Assembly: GCF_013409045.1 (NCBI RefSeq)
Contig: NZ_JACCBT010000001.1
Span: forward strand, 3,658,001 to 3,722,000
DNA: 64,000 nucleotides
Direction: 5' to 3'
Source of the DNA: Actinomadura citrea
GTDB taxonomy: Bacteria > Actinomycetota > Actinomycetes > Streptosporangiales > Streptosporangiaceae
The position numbers were made by a program, and so were the translations under genes. The notes beneath the pieces are model-generated. The model saw nothing but the letters and a program-made list of their open reading frames with translations, did no database searches and was not told where the DNA came from. Shown here one piece after another: positions 17,067 to 27,900 of this stretch. The number at the start of each line of letters is the position of its first letter. Within the stretch, counting starts at the first letter, position 1.

Positions 17067-18492
17067 TGAGGTAGGCCTCCAGTCCGTGGCGTCCGCCCTC
17101 GCGGCCGAACCCCGATTCCTTGTAGCCGCCGAACGGTGAGGCCGGGTCGAACTTGTTGAAGGTGTTGGCCCACACCACCCCGGCCCGCAGCCGCTGCGCC
17201 GTCCACAGGATCTGCGACCCCTTCTCGGTCCAGATACCCGCCGACAGCCCGTACGGGGTGTTGTTGGCCTTGGTCACCGCCTCTTCGGGCGTGCGGAACG
17301 TCAGCACCGACAACACAGGCCCGAAGATCTCCTCCCGCGCGATCCGGTGCGACTGCGCCACCTCGGTGAACAGGGTCGGCGCGAACCAGAACCCGCGATC
17401 GGGCAGCTCGCATTGCGGTGACCACCGGGCTGCGCCCTCGGCCTCCCCGGCATCGGACAGTTCGCGGATTCTGGCGAGCTGGGCGGCGGAGTTGATCGCG
17501 CCGATGTCGGTGTTCTTGTCCAGGGGGTCACCGACCCGCAGTGTCGCCATCCGCGCCTTGAGCCGCTCCAGGACCTCTTCGGCGACCGACTCCTGGACCA
17601 GCAGCCGCGACCCGGCGCAGCACACGTGGCCCTGGTTGAAGAAGATCCCGTTGACGATGCCCTCGACGGCCTGGTCCAGGGCGGCGTCTTGGTAGACGAT
17701 GTTGGCGGCCTTGCCGCCCAGCTCCAGCGTCAGTTTCTTGCGGGTGCCGGCGAGGGTGCGGGCGATCTGCCGGCCGACCTGGGTGGAGCCGGTGAAGGCG
17801 ACCTTGTCGACACCGGGATGCGATACCAGGGCTGCGCCGGTCTCGCCGGCGCCGGTGACGATGTTGACCACCCCGGGCGGCAGTTCGGCCTGACGGCAGA
17901 TGTCGGCGAACAGCAGCGCCGTCAGCGGCGTCGTCTCCGCGGGCTTGAGCACCACGGTGTTGCCGCACGCCAGCGCGGGGGCGATCTTCCAGGCCAGCAT
18001 GAGCAGCGGGAAGTTCCAGGGGATGACCTGCCCCGCCACCCCGACGGGCTTCGGGGCGGGCCCCAACCCGGCGTGGCGCAGCTTGTCGGCCCACCCGGCG
18101 TAGTAGAAGAACCACGCCGCCACCAGCGGCACGTCCACATCCCGCGACTCGCGGATCGGTTTGCCGTTGTCGATCGACTCCAGCACCGCCAGCTCCCGCG
18201 ACCGCTCCTGCACGATCCGCGCGATCCGGTACAGGTACTTGGCCCGCTCGGCCCCGGGCATCGGGCCCCACACCTTGTCATAGGCGGCCCGCGCTGCCCG
18301 CACCGCCCGATCCACATCCGACTCGTCCGCGCAGGCGACCTCGGCCAGCACACCCTCATCCGCCGGGTTGATCGTCTTGAACGGCTCACCATGCCCGCCG
18401 GTGAACTCACCGTTGATGAACAGCCCGTAAGAGGCGCGGATGTCCACCACGGAACGTGACTCAGGCGCCGGCGCATAATCGAACACAGTCAT
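17059..18492 (-). CDS. Aldehyde dehydrogenase (NAD(P)-dependent)
   Basis: A 477-residue full-length aldehyde dehydrogenase. The N-terminus reads ASYGLFINGEFTGGHGEPF; the glutamate motif is LTLELGGKAANIV, and the catalytic cysteine lies in FNQGHVCCAGSRLLV. The C-terminal motif FGGYKESGFGREGG is standard. It sits directly after deoC, whose products are acetaldehyde and glyceraldehyde-3-phosphate, so acetaldehyde oxidation to acetate is the likely job (inferred from context). The start at 18492 is an ATG just past the deoC stop. The frame remains open for 350 codons upstream, but that is deoC in another frame. Confidence 0.92.
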   Translation of the reverse strand: MTVFDYAPAPESRSVVDIRASYGLFINGEFTGGHGEPFKTINPADEGVLAEVACADESDVDRAVRAARAAYDKVWGPMPGAERAKYLYRIARIVQERSRELAVLESIDNGKPIRESRDVDVPLVAAWFFYYAGWADKLRHAGLGPAPKPVGVAGQVIPWNFPLLMLAWKIAPALACGNTVVLKPAETTPLTALLFADICRQAELPPGVVNIVTGAGETGAALVSHPGVDKVAFTGSTQVGRQIARTLAGTRKKLTLELGGKAANIVYQDAALDQAVEGIVNGIFFNQGHVCCAGSRLLVQESVAEEVLERLKARMATLRVGDPLDKNTDIGAINSAAQLARIRELSDAGEAEGAARWSPQCELPDRGFWFAPTLFTEVAQSHRIAREEIFGPVLSVLTFRTPEEAVTKANNTPYGLSAGIWTEKGSQILWTAQRLRAGVVWANTFNKFDPASPFGGYKESGFGREGGRHGLEAYLNV

Positions 18493-18497
18493 GCCCC

Positions 18498-19409
18498 TCA
18501 GTCCAGGGTGAAGTAGTCGGGACCGGAGTACACCCCGGTGGCGAGCTTGCGGCGCTGCATCAGCAGGTCGTTCAGCACCGACGACGCGCCGAGGCGGAAC
18601 CAGTCGGGGGTCAGCCAGTCGGGGCCGGCGGTCTCGTTCACCAGCACCAGGTACTTGATCGCGTCCTTGGTGGTGCGGATCCCGCCCGCGGGCTTGACCC
18701 CGACCTGCCGCCCCGCGGCGGCCCGGTAGTCGCGGACGGCCTCCAGCATGACCAGCGTCACCGGCAGCGTCGCCGCGGGCGACACCTTGCCGGTCGAGGT
18801 CTTGATGAAGTCGGCCCCGGCCCGCATCGCCAGCCAGGAGGCGCGCCGCACGTTGTCGTAGGTGGCCAGCTCGCCGGTCTCCAGGATCACCTTCAGGTGC
18901 GCGGGCCCGCACGCGTCCTTGACCGCGGTGATCTCCTCGTGCACCTTGGCGTAGTCGCCGGACAGGAATGCGCCCCGGTCGATCACCATGTCGATCTCGG
19001 ACGCGCCCGCCGCCACCGCGGCCCGGGTGTCGGCCAGCTTGGCCTCCATCGGCGCCCGCCCGGACGGGAAGGCCGTCGCCACGCTCGCCACCCCGATCCC
19101 CGACCCCGACAGGGCCGCGACCGCCGTCTCCACCATGTCCGGATACACGCACACGGCGGCGACCTTGGGGACCGAGGCGTCCGACGGGTCGGGGTGGGCG
19201 GCCTTGGCGCACAGGGCCCGCACCTTCCCGGCCGTGTCCGCGCCCTCCAGCGTGGTCAGGTCCACCATCGAGATCGCCAGGTCGATGGCCTCGGCCTTCG
19301 CCGACGTCTTGATCGACCGGGTGGCGAGCCGCGCCGCCCGCTCCTCCGCACCGACCTGGTCCACACCCGGCAGGCCGTGTAGGAATCCGTGCAACTCGGT
19401 CGCGGTCAT
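18498..19409 (-). CDS. deoC: Deoxyribose-phosphate aldolase
   Basis: A 303-residue class-I aldolase splitting 2-deoxyribose-5-phosphate into acetaldehyde and glyceraldehyde-3-phosphate. The Schiff-base lysine is in DFIKTSTGKVSPAATL and the second conserved lysine in VGVKPAGGIRTTKDA. A core segment KVAAVCVYPDMVETAV is also typical. The protein has ~40 extra residues at the N-terminus relative to the bacterial norm (220-260), and a C-terminal extension ending in GVYSGPDYFTLD, as in the longer deoC type. It overlaps the LacI-family gene by four bases (ATGA). Confidence 0.95.
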   Translation of the reverse strand: MTATELHGFLHGLPGVDQVGAEERAARLATRSIKTSAKAEAIDLAISMVDLTTLEGADTAGKVRALCAKAAHPDPSDASVPKVAAVCVYPDMVETAVAALSGSGIGVASVATAFPSGRAPMEAKLADTRAAVAAGASEIDMVIDRGAFLSGDYAKVHEEITAVKDACGPAHLKVILETGELATYDNVRRASWLAMRAGADFIKTSTGKVSPAATLPVTLVMLEAVRDYRAAAGRQVGVKPAGGIRTTKDAIKYLVLVNETAGPDWLTPDWFRLGASSVLNDLLMQRRKLATGVYSGPDYFTLD

Positions 19410-20431
19410 CGGGTCCTGCCCGCCTTCCTGGGGGTCTGGGGCGGGGCCGTCGAGGCCCGCTCGATGATCTTTGTGTCCATGACGATGCGCCGAGGGAGGT
19501 CGCGGGTCTGGCTGTCGTCGAAGCGGTGCAGCAGCAGCCGCATGGCAAGGACGCCCTGCTCGATCATCGGACGGTCGACGACGGTCAGCGGGGGCCGCAG
19601 CAGGGGCCCGGTGTCGAGGTCGTCGAATCCGATGAGGCTGATCTGCCCGGGGACTTCCACCCGCATGTCGTGCAGCGCCTTCAGCGCGCCGAGCGTCGTG
19701 AGGTTGTTCGCGGTGAAGATCGCGGTCGGCGGCTCGGCGAGCGACAGCAGCGACAGGGTGAGCTGGTAGGCGCGCTCCTCGCGGAAGTCGCCGATGATGT
19801 CGTACTCCGGCGGGATCTCGACGCCGGCGGCGGAGACGGCCTCCACGAAGCCGTCCCGCCGGTACCGGCCCGGCGTGGACTCCTGGCCGCCGCTGATCAT
19901 CGCGATGCGGGTGTGGCCGAGCGCGAGGAGGTGCTCGGCGGCCTGCCGGCCGCCCGCGCGGTTGTCGACGAGAACGGCGTCGAAGCTCTCCCCGTCGGCG
20001 AGGTCCCGGTCGATGAACACGACCGGGAGCCCGCTGTCGCGCAGCTGCAGCGGGGTCTGCTCGTGCTCGGTGGCCGGGGCGAGGATTATGCCGTCCACCT
20101 GGCGTGCCATGTCGGCGAGCAGGTCGGCCTCGCGGATGCCGCTCTCGTCGCTGTTGGCGAGCAGCAGCCGGTAGCCGCGGTCGCGGCTGACCGACTCCAT
20201 GCCCTTCACGACGGCGGCGAAGTAGGGGTTGGTGATGTCGGGGACGACGACACCGATGGTGCGGGTGCGTCCCGACTTCAGCGACTGCGCCGCGATGTTC
20301 GGTGCGAAGCCCAGCTCATCCACGGCGGCCCGGATGGCCTCCGCCGACCTGACCCGCTGTCCCCGCAGGAACCGCGAGACGGTGGCGGGGGAGACACCGG
20401 CCCGCGCCGCCACGTCGTGGATGGTCGCCAC
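19406..20431 (-). CDS. LacI-family regulator of the ribose/deoxyribose operon
   Basis: A 341-residue repressor with an N-terminal LacI HTH (residues 2-50: TIHDVAARAGVSPATVSRFL, then the hinge-helix region NIAAQSLKSGRTRTIGVVVP) and a periplasmic-binding-protein-like effector domain. It is the first gene of the nine-gene leftward operon and starts with GTG preceded by AGGAG. It should respond to ribose, deoxyribose or a phosphorylated derivative and repress its own operon through the site just upstream (20459-20474). The effector is inferred from the genes it is co-transcribed with. Confidence 0.92.
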   Translation of the reverse strand: MATIHDVAARAGVSPATVSRFLRGQRVRSAEAIRAAVDELGFAPNIAAQSLKSGRTRTIGVVVPDITNPYFAAVVKGMESVSRDRGYRLLLANSDESGIREADLLADMARQVDGIILAPATEHEQTPLQLRDSGLPVVFIDRDLADGESFDAVLVDNRAGGRQAAEHLLALGHTRIAMISGGQESTPGRYRRDGFVEAVSAAGVEIPPEYDIIGDFREERAYQLTLSLLSLAEPPTAIFTANNLTTLGALKALHDMRVEVPGQISLIGFDDLDTGPLLRPPLTVVDRPMIEQGVLAMRLLLHRFDDSQTRDLPRRIVMDTKIIERASTAPPQTPRKAGRTR

Positions 20432-20458
20432 ATCGACTCCTGTCTGTAACCCGCATCA

Positions 20459-20474
20459 CTGAAACCGTTGTCAG
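20459..20474 (-). promoter_or_regulatory. Candidate LacI-family operator
   Basis: The 16-mer CTGAAACCGTTGTCAG, 28 bases upstream of the regulator start, is an imperfect palindrome around a central CG, with CTGA/TCAG outer ends. This is the expected form of LacI-family operators, and the position suits autorepression of the whole operon. No experimental support is visible. Confidence 0.5.
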
Positions 20475-20919
20475 AGAATGATTGCAGCAGAGGGCCCAAA
20501 GATGTCAAGAGCTGGTGACCGGAGAGTACTGACCTGGGGATCCGCGTCGACCCAGGCCAGACACAGGAAGGGGTCATCGTCGAGCTCACCGGACGGCTGG
20601 AACGCGCTCAGCAAGAGACCGAGGCGGTCTGCGGCCCGAGGAGGAACGAGAACGCCGCATCTATCCACCGCCGACCGGGCGGTCTTGTCCGCGCGAGATG
20701 GTCGTCCCGCAGACCCGGCACCGCTAACGACCGCCGCCGGCGACGGGAATGCGGTCAGGGTCGACCGGACCGTCAACCGCGACGTCCTGGTAGGGCTTAC
20801 GGGGCGGTTCCGTACTCGCCCCCGAGCTCCTGGGCGGCTGCCGGGTCGAGAGCCGCATCGAGGGAACACGCCGGCGTTCTTCGATGGTGGTCTCTTGAGC
20901 AACCGAGGGGACAAGCCCG
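20475..20919. other. Gap upstream of small membrane gene, no gene assigned
   Basis: About 445 bases. An open frame spans the stretch (from 20478), but its translation is Arg/Ser/Pro-rich with no domain, which is typical of chance frames here. A TCTTGAGCAACCGAGGGGA segment close to the right end holds the ribosome site of the next small gene. The promoter of the LacI operon lies at the left end. Confidence 0.4.
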
Positions 20920-21138
20920 ATGCGCCACCGCACCGAGAGGCCTCGCCGCATCACCTTCCGTCGCCCGTCATACGCCGCTCTTTTCGCCATGGTCCGTGGC
21001 CTTGCCTTCACGCTGGGCGCCGCAGTGGCGAGCGTTGTGGTGTGGTGGCTAGGGGTGGTGAAAATAGTTGCTTCAACCGTCGGGGAGGGCACGATGGCAG
21101 TCCAGATGATGCGCCGGTACCTCGCGCGAACCGGCTGA
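20920..21138 (+). CDS. Small membrane protein, hypothetical
   Basis: A 72-residue basic protein with one clear hydrophobic segment (about residues 24-50: MVRGLAFTLGAAVASVVVWW). The ATG is preceded by GAGGGGA at 8 bases, a good ribosome site, which is my main reason for accepting it. Function unknown. It lies 50 bases before the broken DUF1345 gene and might have been coupled to it. A start at the internal Met 24 is possible but lacks a ribosome site. Confidence 0.4.
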   Translation: MRHRTERPRRITFRRPSYAALFAMVRGLAFTLGAAVASVVVWWLGVVKIVASTVGEGTMAVQMMRRYLARTG

Positions 21139-21190
21139 CGTCACCAAGCCGGCGCTCGCAACCTCGGGACTTTGATCGTTTGGAGGCGAG

Positions 21191-21735
21191 GTGGGCGACG
21201 ATCTCGACCCATCCGTTGAGGAGAACGAGAACGGGTCTCCCGAGCGGTTCTTGTCGGCCCGCAGGCTCGTGCTGTCGCTGGGAGCGGGCGTCATCGGCGG
21301 CGCCGCGGTCGCCGTGCTCGGGGTCGCGGACGTGAGCTTGCTGGTCGGGTGGATCCTGGCCACCGGCACGGTCTTGACATGGGTGTGGTGGCTCAGCTGG
21401 CCGCAGGGGCCGGGCGACACCAAACTGCTGGCCGAGGCGGAAGGCGACGCCCGTTCGACCGACGCGGTGATGCTCCTGGCCTCGGTGGCGAGCTTGGTCA
21501 TCGTGGCCGACACCCAGATCCGCTGCGCGGGTCGTCGGGACGCGCTCTCGGTCACCGCAGTCATTCTCGCCGTCAGCGCTGTTGTCCTGTCCTGGGCGCT
21601 GGCGAACACTGTGTTCGCGTTCCGATACGCCCGCCTCTCTTACGAGGACGCCGACGGAGGCATCGATTTCTAGCAGGACGCGCCTCCCTCATATAGCGAT
21701 TTCGCCTGGATGGCCTTCACTCTCGGGAGCTACCT
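21191..21735 (+). pseudogene. DUF1345 membrane protein, nonsense codon and truncation
   Basis: A GTG start with GGAGG upstream opens a frame encoding a membrane protein with the DUF1345 pattern (GWILATGTVLTWVWWLSW, then ALANTVFAFRYARLSYED). After GGIDF a TAG occurs at 21671-21673. Directly behind it, in the same frame, the family sequence continues QDAPPSYSDFAWMAFTLGSY, the expected next conserved block, so the TAG interrupts a once-continuous gene. Past ~21735 the similarity ends, and the final membrane segments of the family (some 60 residues) are missing. The gene therefore has two lesions. Confidence 0.75.
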
Positions 21736-21974
21736 CCGCGCAGTACCGGCCCAGTCGGAGGGGGCGGAGCACAGCAGTCGCGCGCGAGGTTTCAGTTACC
21801 ACTTCCGGTGGACTGGGAAGTCGACACCGGGCCCGGGGCTTTGACCGCCGACGAGCAGGTGAAAGCAGAGCACCTGGCGGACGTCCTGGTCGGCCAGTGC
21901 GAGCCTGCGGCCGTGTGGCGGCTCCAGTTCACGCGCGCAAGGCGTGTGGTGGCCGCGTCTGGCCTGCACTAAGG

Positions 21975-22009
21975 CCCCCTCCGGCAGGGGGAACTCCCCA
22001 ATAATGGGG
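21975..22009 (+). other. Two adjacent GC hairpins just before the lipoprotein gene
   Basis: CCCCCT/AGGGGG (21975-21980 with 21986-21991) and CCCC/GGGG (21996-21999 with 22006-22009) form consecutive stem-loops ending 2 bases before the ATG at 22012. They could terminate upstream transcription or affect initiation, since a purine-rich AGGGGGAA sits between the stems. No conventional ribosome site is otherwise present. Confidence 0.4.
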
Positions 22010-22011
22010 AA

Positions 22012-22749
22012 ATGGGTTCGCGTCCCCTCGCTGTGGTGTCGCTGGCGGTCGGCCTGACCGCGCTGACGGCGTGCGGCGGCTCACCGCACAAAGGGCCAGG
22101 GGTCGACCCCGTGACGCTCGCCCCCTCGGCGACTGAGACGGCGACCAGTCAGCCGACCGGCGGCACATCCGGGCCGCCGTCGGTGGGTCCGTCGCCGCGC
22201 GCCTGGACGACGCCGCGTGTGAACACCGGCAGTGGAGCGTCCCTCCAGAACCGGACACCGGACGCGCTGTGCCAGATGGTCTGGAGCCCTTATCCGGTGC
22301 GGATCGAGGGCTTCACGGTCGCGCAGTCGGGCGAGCCCGTGCTGATCACCGACAGCGGCATGTCCGACGAGGTTCTGGCGCGGTCCAGGTTCGGGACCGT
22401 CACCTACGAGACGGCTCCGAGCTGCACGGGCGCCGCTGGCGTGGGCATCCAGGCGCGCAAGCCCTGTGCACCGGACACGGTGATCGGACCCACGGACCCG
22501 TGCGCGATCACGCCTGCGTACACCTACCAGCCAGAGATTCCAAGGCCCGCCCGCTATACGGTGCTGGTCACGTGGAGGCTCTCGAAGCTGTGTACGGACT
22601 CCTCCGGGCCGTGCGGTGGTATCGGGGCGACCGCCGACCGTCCGGTGCGCGCGACCTGGCGGACGTCGCTGACGCTGAACGCCTGCACCAAGTGGACGCC
22701 CTTCCCCGAGGCGCCGAACGGAGGCGAGAGCAATCTCGGCCAGTGCTAG
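22012..22749 (+). CDS. Secreted lipoprotein, hypothetical
   Basis: A 245-residue predicted lipoprotein. The signal peptide carries a lipobox LTAC at residues 18-21, and the mature part starts CGGSPHKGPG followed by a Thr/Ser/Pro-rich linker to about residue 75. The globular part has eight or so cysteines (for example MVWSPYPVRIEGF, SKLCTDSSGPCGG), suggesting disulphides outside the cell. I do not recognise the domain. The start is the only one that includes the signal peptide. It is followed closely by the membrane-protein frame, so the two may form a unit. Confidence 0.75.
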   Translation: MGSRPLAVVSLAVGLTALTACGGSPHKGPGVDPVTLAPSATETATSQPTGGTSGPPSVGPSPRAWTTPRVNTGSGASLQNRTPDALCQMVWSPYPVRIEGFTVAQSGEPVLITDSGMSDEVLARSRFGTVTYETAPSCTGAAGVGIQARKPCAPDTVIGPTDPCAITPAYTYQPEIPRPARYTVLVTWRLSKLCTDSSGPCGGIGATADRPVRATWRTSLTLNACTKWTPFPEAPNGGESNLGQC

Positions 22750-22999
22750 GAGCCGATCCGAACGGCTGGCGAGGGCGCGCAGGCCTCTCCCTTCGGAACC
22801 CGAACCCGAACCCGATCCCGGGCCGGCGCCGGACTGGACGCAGCGACTCTCCGCACTGGGCACCTTCGGCCCGCCGACGTCGCTCGTCGCGGCCGTCCTG
22901 ATCTGGTACGGCTATGTCGCAACGCTCCAGCGGTTTCGCTACTTCGGCGTTGATCTGCAACTCACCGACCTCGGGAACCAGACCCTCCTGCTCTACGGC

Positions 23000-23701
23000 G
23001 TGGAGGTGGCGTACCCGGCGGCAGTGCTGCTCCTCCTGATCCTGCTCGCGGCTCTCGGCGGACATGCGGTCGTGCGCGGCATGGTGCTCCCGGACCGGGT
23101 GCGCGCCGCCCGGCGGATCGCGCTGGCCGTGGCGCTGGCGGGGCTCGCGCTGACCGGCAGGGCGTTGGTCGGAGTCCTGTCGACGAAGGTCGCCGCGAAC
23201 GAGACACCCGGCGTGACGCCGCTCTGCCTGACGGCCGGCGTACCTTCGCTGGTCTACGCGTTCTGGCTGTTCCGCCAATCCGGGGACGGCGGTTGGCGAG
23301 AACGTCCGGCTCTGACCGACGTGGAGCGCGGCGGACGGTACGTGGCGTTCGCGGTGGTCGTGATGGGCCTGTTCTGGGCGGCCAACAGCCTCGCAGGCGA
23401 GGTCGGTGTCGCCCGTGCCTACGACGACGCCCGCGACTTCGCCAAGCTTCCCGAGGTCGTCCTCTACACCAAGGAGCCGCTGAGCGACGCTCCACCCGAA
23501 ACGCTGCACACCGATTTCGGCAAATCGGTCACCTACCGCCACCGCTACCAGAACCTGCGACTTCTTCTGGCGTCGGGCGGGCGCCTTTTTCTCGTCCCGT
23601 TGACCTGGAAACCCGACGCTCGCACGGCCCGGATCTCAACGTTCGTCGTCGCGTATGACGGCAACATTCGCCTTCAGCTCATCCCGCAGAAGACCAGCTG
23701 A
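23000..23701 (+). CDS. Membrane protein with unclear N-terminus
   Basis: From the GTG at 23000 a 233-residue protein with several membrane segments is encoded (AAVLLLLILLAALGGHAVV, ALAVALAGLALTGRALVG), plus a soluble C-terminal domain after residue ~150. The same frame is open upstream to 22673 and there encodes further membrane-protein sequence (SLVAAVLIWYGYVATLQRF, FGVDLQLTDLGNQTLLLYG) that fits directly onto it. Between 22673 and 23000 the frame contains no ATG, GTG or TTG; the first usable codon would be a CTG at 22766. Either a rare start is used or the true 5' end has been lost. Function unknown. Confidence 0.65.
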   Translation: MEVAYPAAVLLLLILLAALGGHAVVRGMVLPDRVRAARRIALAVALAGLALTGRALVGVLSTKVAANETPGVTPLCLTAGVPSLVYAFWLFRQSGDGGWRERPALTDVERGGRYVAFAVVVMGLFWAANSLAGEVGVARAYDDARDFAKLPEVVLYTKEPLSDAPPETLHTDFGKSVTYRHRYQNLRLLLASGGRLFLVPLTWKPDARTARISTFVVAYDGNIRLQLIPQKTS

Positions 23702-23986
23702 CCGGGCGACCTGAAGGCGAAATGCCGGTGCCGGTCGACTTCGAGCAAGTGGACGCTTACATCCTCGGTCCTTCATAGAAATTGCCGGAATACGGGCCTA
23801 TCGATGACAGCGACACTCATGGCGGGAACGCGGTGCTTATAAAGCATGTGCCCGGATATTGTCCGGCGTTCGGAAAGTTTCCTGGGATCCCTCGCGGACT
23901 GGAGTTTTGGACCGGTAGAAGCGGAATTTCCCCGATCATTGCAGGCGCCTGGCATCCTGCAGCCCGCCGGGCGGTAGGTCGTAGTC

Positions 23987-24940
23987 ATGGGGAACCTGCC
24001 GGTGTATCCGCCGATGTTGGCCGTGCTGGGGGAGTTGCCGACCATGGAAGGCTGGGCGGCCGAGTTGAAGTGGGACGGAGTGCGCGCTGTCGCCTACATC
24101 CGCGACGGACGTTTGCAGCTGATGTCACGCAACGACAAGGACATCACCGTCGCCTGGCCCGAACTCGCCCCGCTCGCCGCCGCGGTCGAGGTGCCGGTGG
24201 TGCTGGACGGGGAGATCGTGGCGTTCGGACCGGACGGCAGGCCCTCGTTCAAGGCGCTCGGCCCACGCATGCACCTTCGTCGACCACACCGCATCCAGGC
24301 CCTGGCCCAGTCCGACCCCGTCTCTTATGTGATCTTCGATGTGCTGCACCGCGGCGACAAGTCGCAGATCGCCCTGCCCTATGCCGAGAGGCGCCGGGTT
24401 CTCCACGGGCTCGGACTGGACGGGCCGCGCTGGAAGACGACCACTTCCCACGCCGACGTCGCGAACGTCTTCGCGGAGTCGTCCCGTCTCGGCATGGAGG
24501 GCGTGGTCTCCAAGCGCCTCGATTCCCCCTACCGGCCAGGGCAACGGCATCGGGACTGGACCAAGACGAAGAACTTCCGGACCCAGGAGGTCATCGTTGT
24601 CGGCTGGAAGCCGGGAGCGGGCCGCCGCGCCGACCGGATCGGCGCGCTCCTGCTGGCCGTCAACGACGAGCGGGGGCGGCTGAGATACGCCGGTCATGTC
24701 GGTACCGGCTTCACCGAGGCGAGCCTGGAGGACCTCGCCGAGCGTCTCACGCCGTTGCGGCAGGACGACCCGCCGGTTCCCGACGTGCCCCCTCAGCATG
24801 CGCGGGACGCCCGCTGGGTGCGGCCGGAACTGGTCGGTGAGGTCGCCTTCACCGAGTGGACCGGCGACGACCGACTGCGGCACCCGAGCTGGCGTGGTGT
24901 CCGCACGGACAAGGAACCGGGCGAAGTCCGCCGCCAGTAG
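23987..24940 (+). CDS. ATP-dependent DNA ligase (LigC/LigD-ligase type)
   Basis: A 317-residue stand-alone ligase joining DNA ends with ATP. The adenylation motif is ELKWDGVRAVAY (Lys near residue 28); other nucleotidyltransferase motifs are VVLDGEIVAFG, YVIFDVLHRGD, LGMEGVVSKRLDSPYRPG and HRDWTKTKNFR. An OB-fold follows (VVGWKPGAGRRADRIGALLL). The size matches LigC-type ligases or the ligase domain of LigD without the polymerase or nuclease domains. No Ku gene lies nearby. It may act in end joining or backup repair. The two genes converge with only 18 bases between this stop and the clpB stop. Confidence 0.92.
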   Translation: MGNLPVYPPMLAVLGELPTMEGWAAELKWDGVRAVAYIRDGRLQLMSRNDKDITVAWPELAPLAAAVEVPVVLDGEIVAFGPDGRPSFKALGPRMHLRRPHRIQALAQSDPVSYVIFDVLHRGDKSQIALPYAERRRVLHGLGLDGPRWKTTTSHADVANVFAESSRLGMEGVVSKRLDSPYRPGQRHRDWTKTKNFRTQEVIVVGWKPGAGRRADRIGALLLAVNDERGRLRYAGHVGTGFTEASLEDLAERLTPLRQDDPPVPDVPPQHARDARWVRPELVGEVAFTEWTGDDRLRHPSWRGVRTDKEPGEVRRQ

Positions 24941-24958
24941 GCCGGCGCGCCTGGTCCG

Positions 24959-27555
<2,597 letters not shown>

Positions 27556-27574
<19 letters not shown>

Positions 27575-27900
27575 TTTCGGCCTCCGGTGTGGTGTTGGAT
27601 GCGCGGTTCCCGCTCGAGATCGGCAATGCGGTCGAGCAGTTCGACCACGAGTCCCAGCGCGGCGTAGTTGAGGCAGAGTCCCGTCCGCAGGCGTTCGAGG
27701 CGTGCGTATGCGGCGACTTGCGCGGGCGGGAACCAGAGCCGGCCGGAGCGGTCCCGCTCGGGGTCGAGCAGCCCGAGACGCACCAGCCGGCGTGCCAGCT
27801 CGGGATGGATTCCCGCGGCCTCGGCGAAGGCGTCGAGGTCCATCCGCCGCGGACGGGTCGGGACGATGGCGTAGACCGTGCCGGGCAGCAGATGTTCCAT
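27556..27900 (-). CDS. Chaperone modulator, CbpM/MerR-like
   Basis: A 114-residue MerR-type winged-helix protein, ILTL-like in the region [23 protein letters not shown], followed by a helical tail ([13 protein letters not shown]). This matches CbpM, which binds and inhibits the J-domain of CbpA, and also the related HspR repressors. It lacks the HspR-style C-terminal tail. Its start overlaps the dnaJ-like stop by one base (TGATG) and its end overlaps clpB, so it is tightly coupled. I favour CbpM from its pairing with a zinc-finger-less DnaJ; a role as a DNA-binding repressor is the alternative. Confidence 0.75.

Noticed and set aside
20478..21335. 285-codon plus frame
   Set aside because: Ser/Arg/Pro-rich, no domain, and it overlaps the better supported 72-aa and DUF1345 frames.
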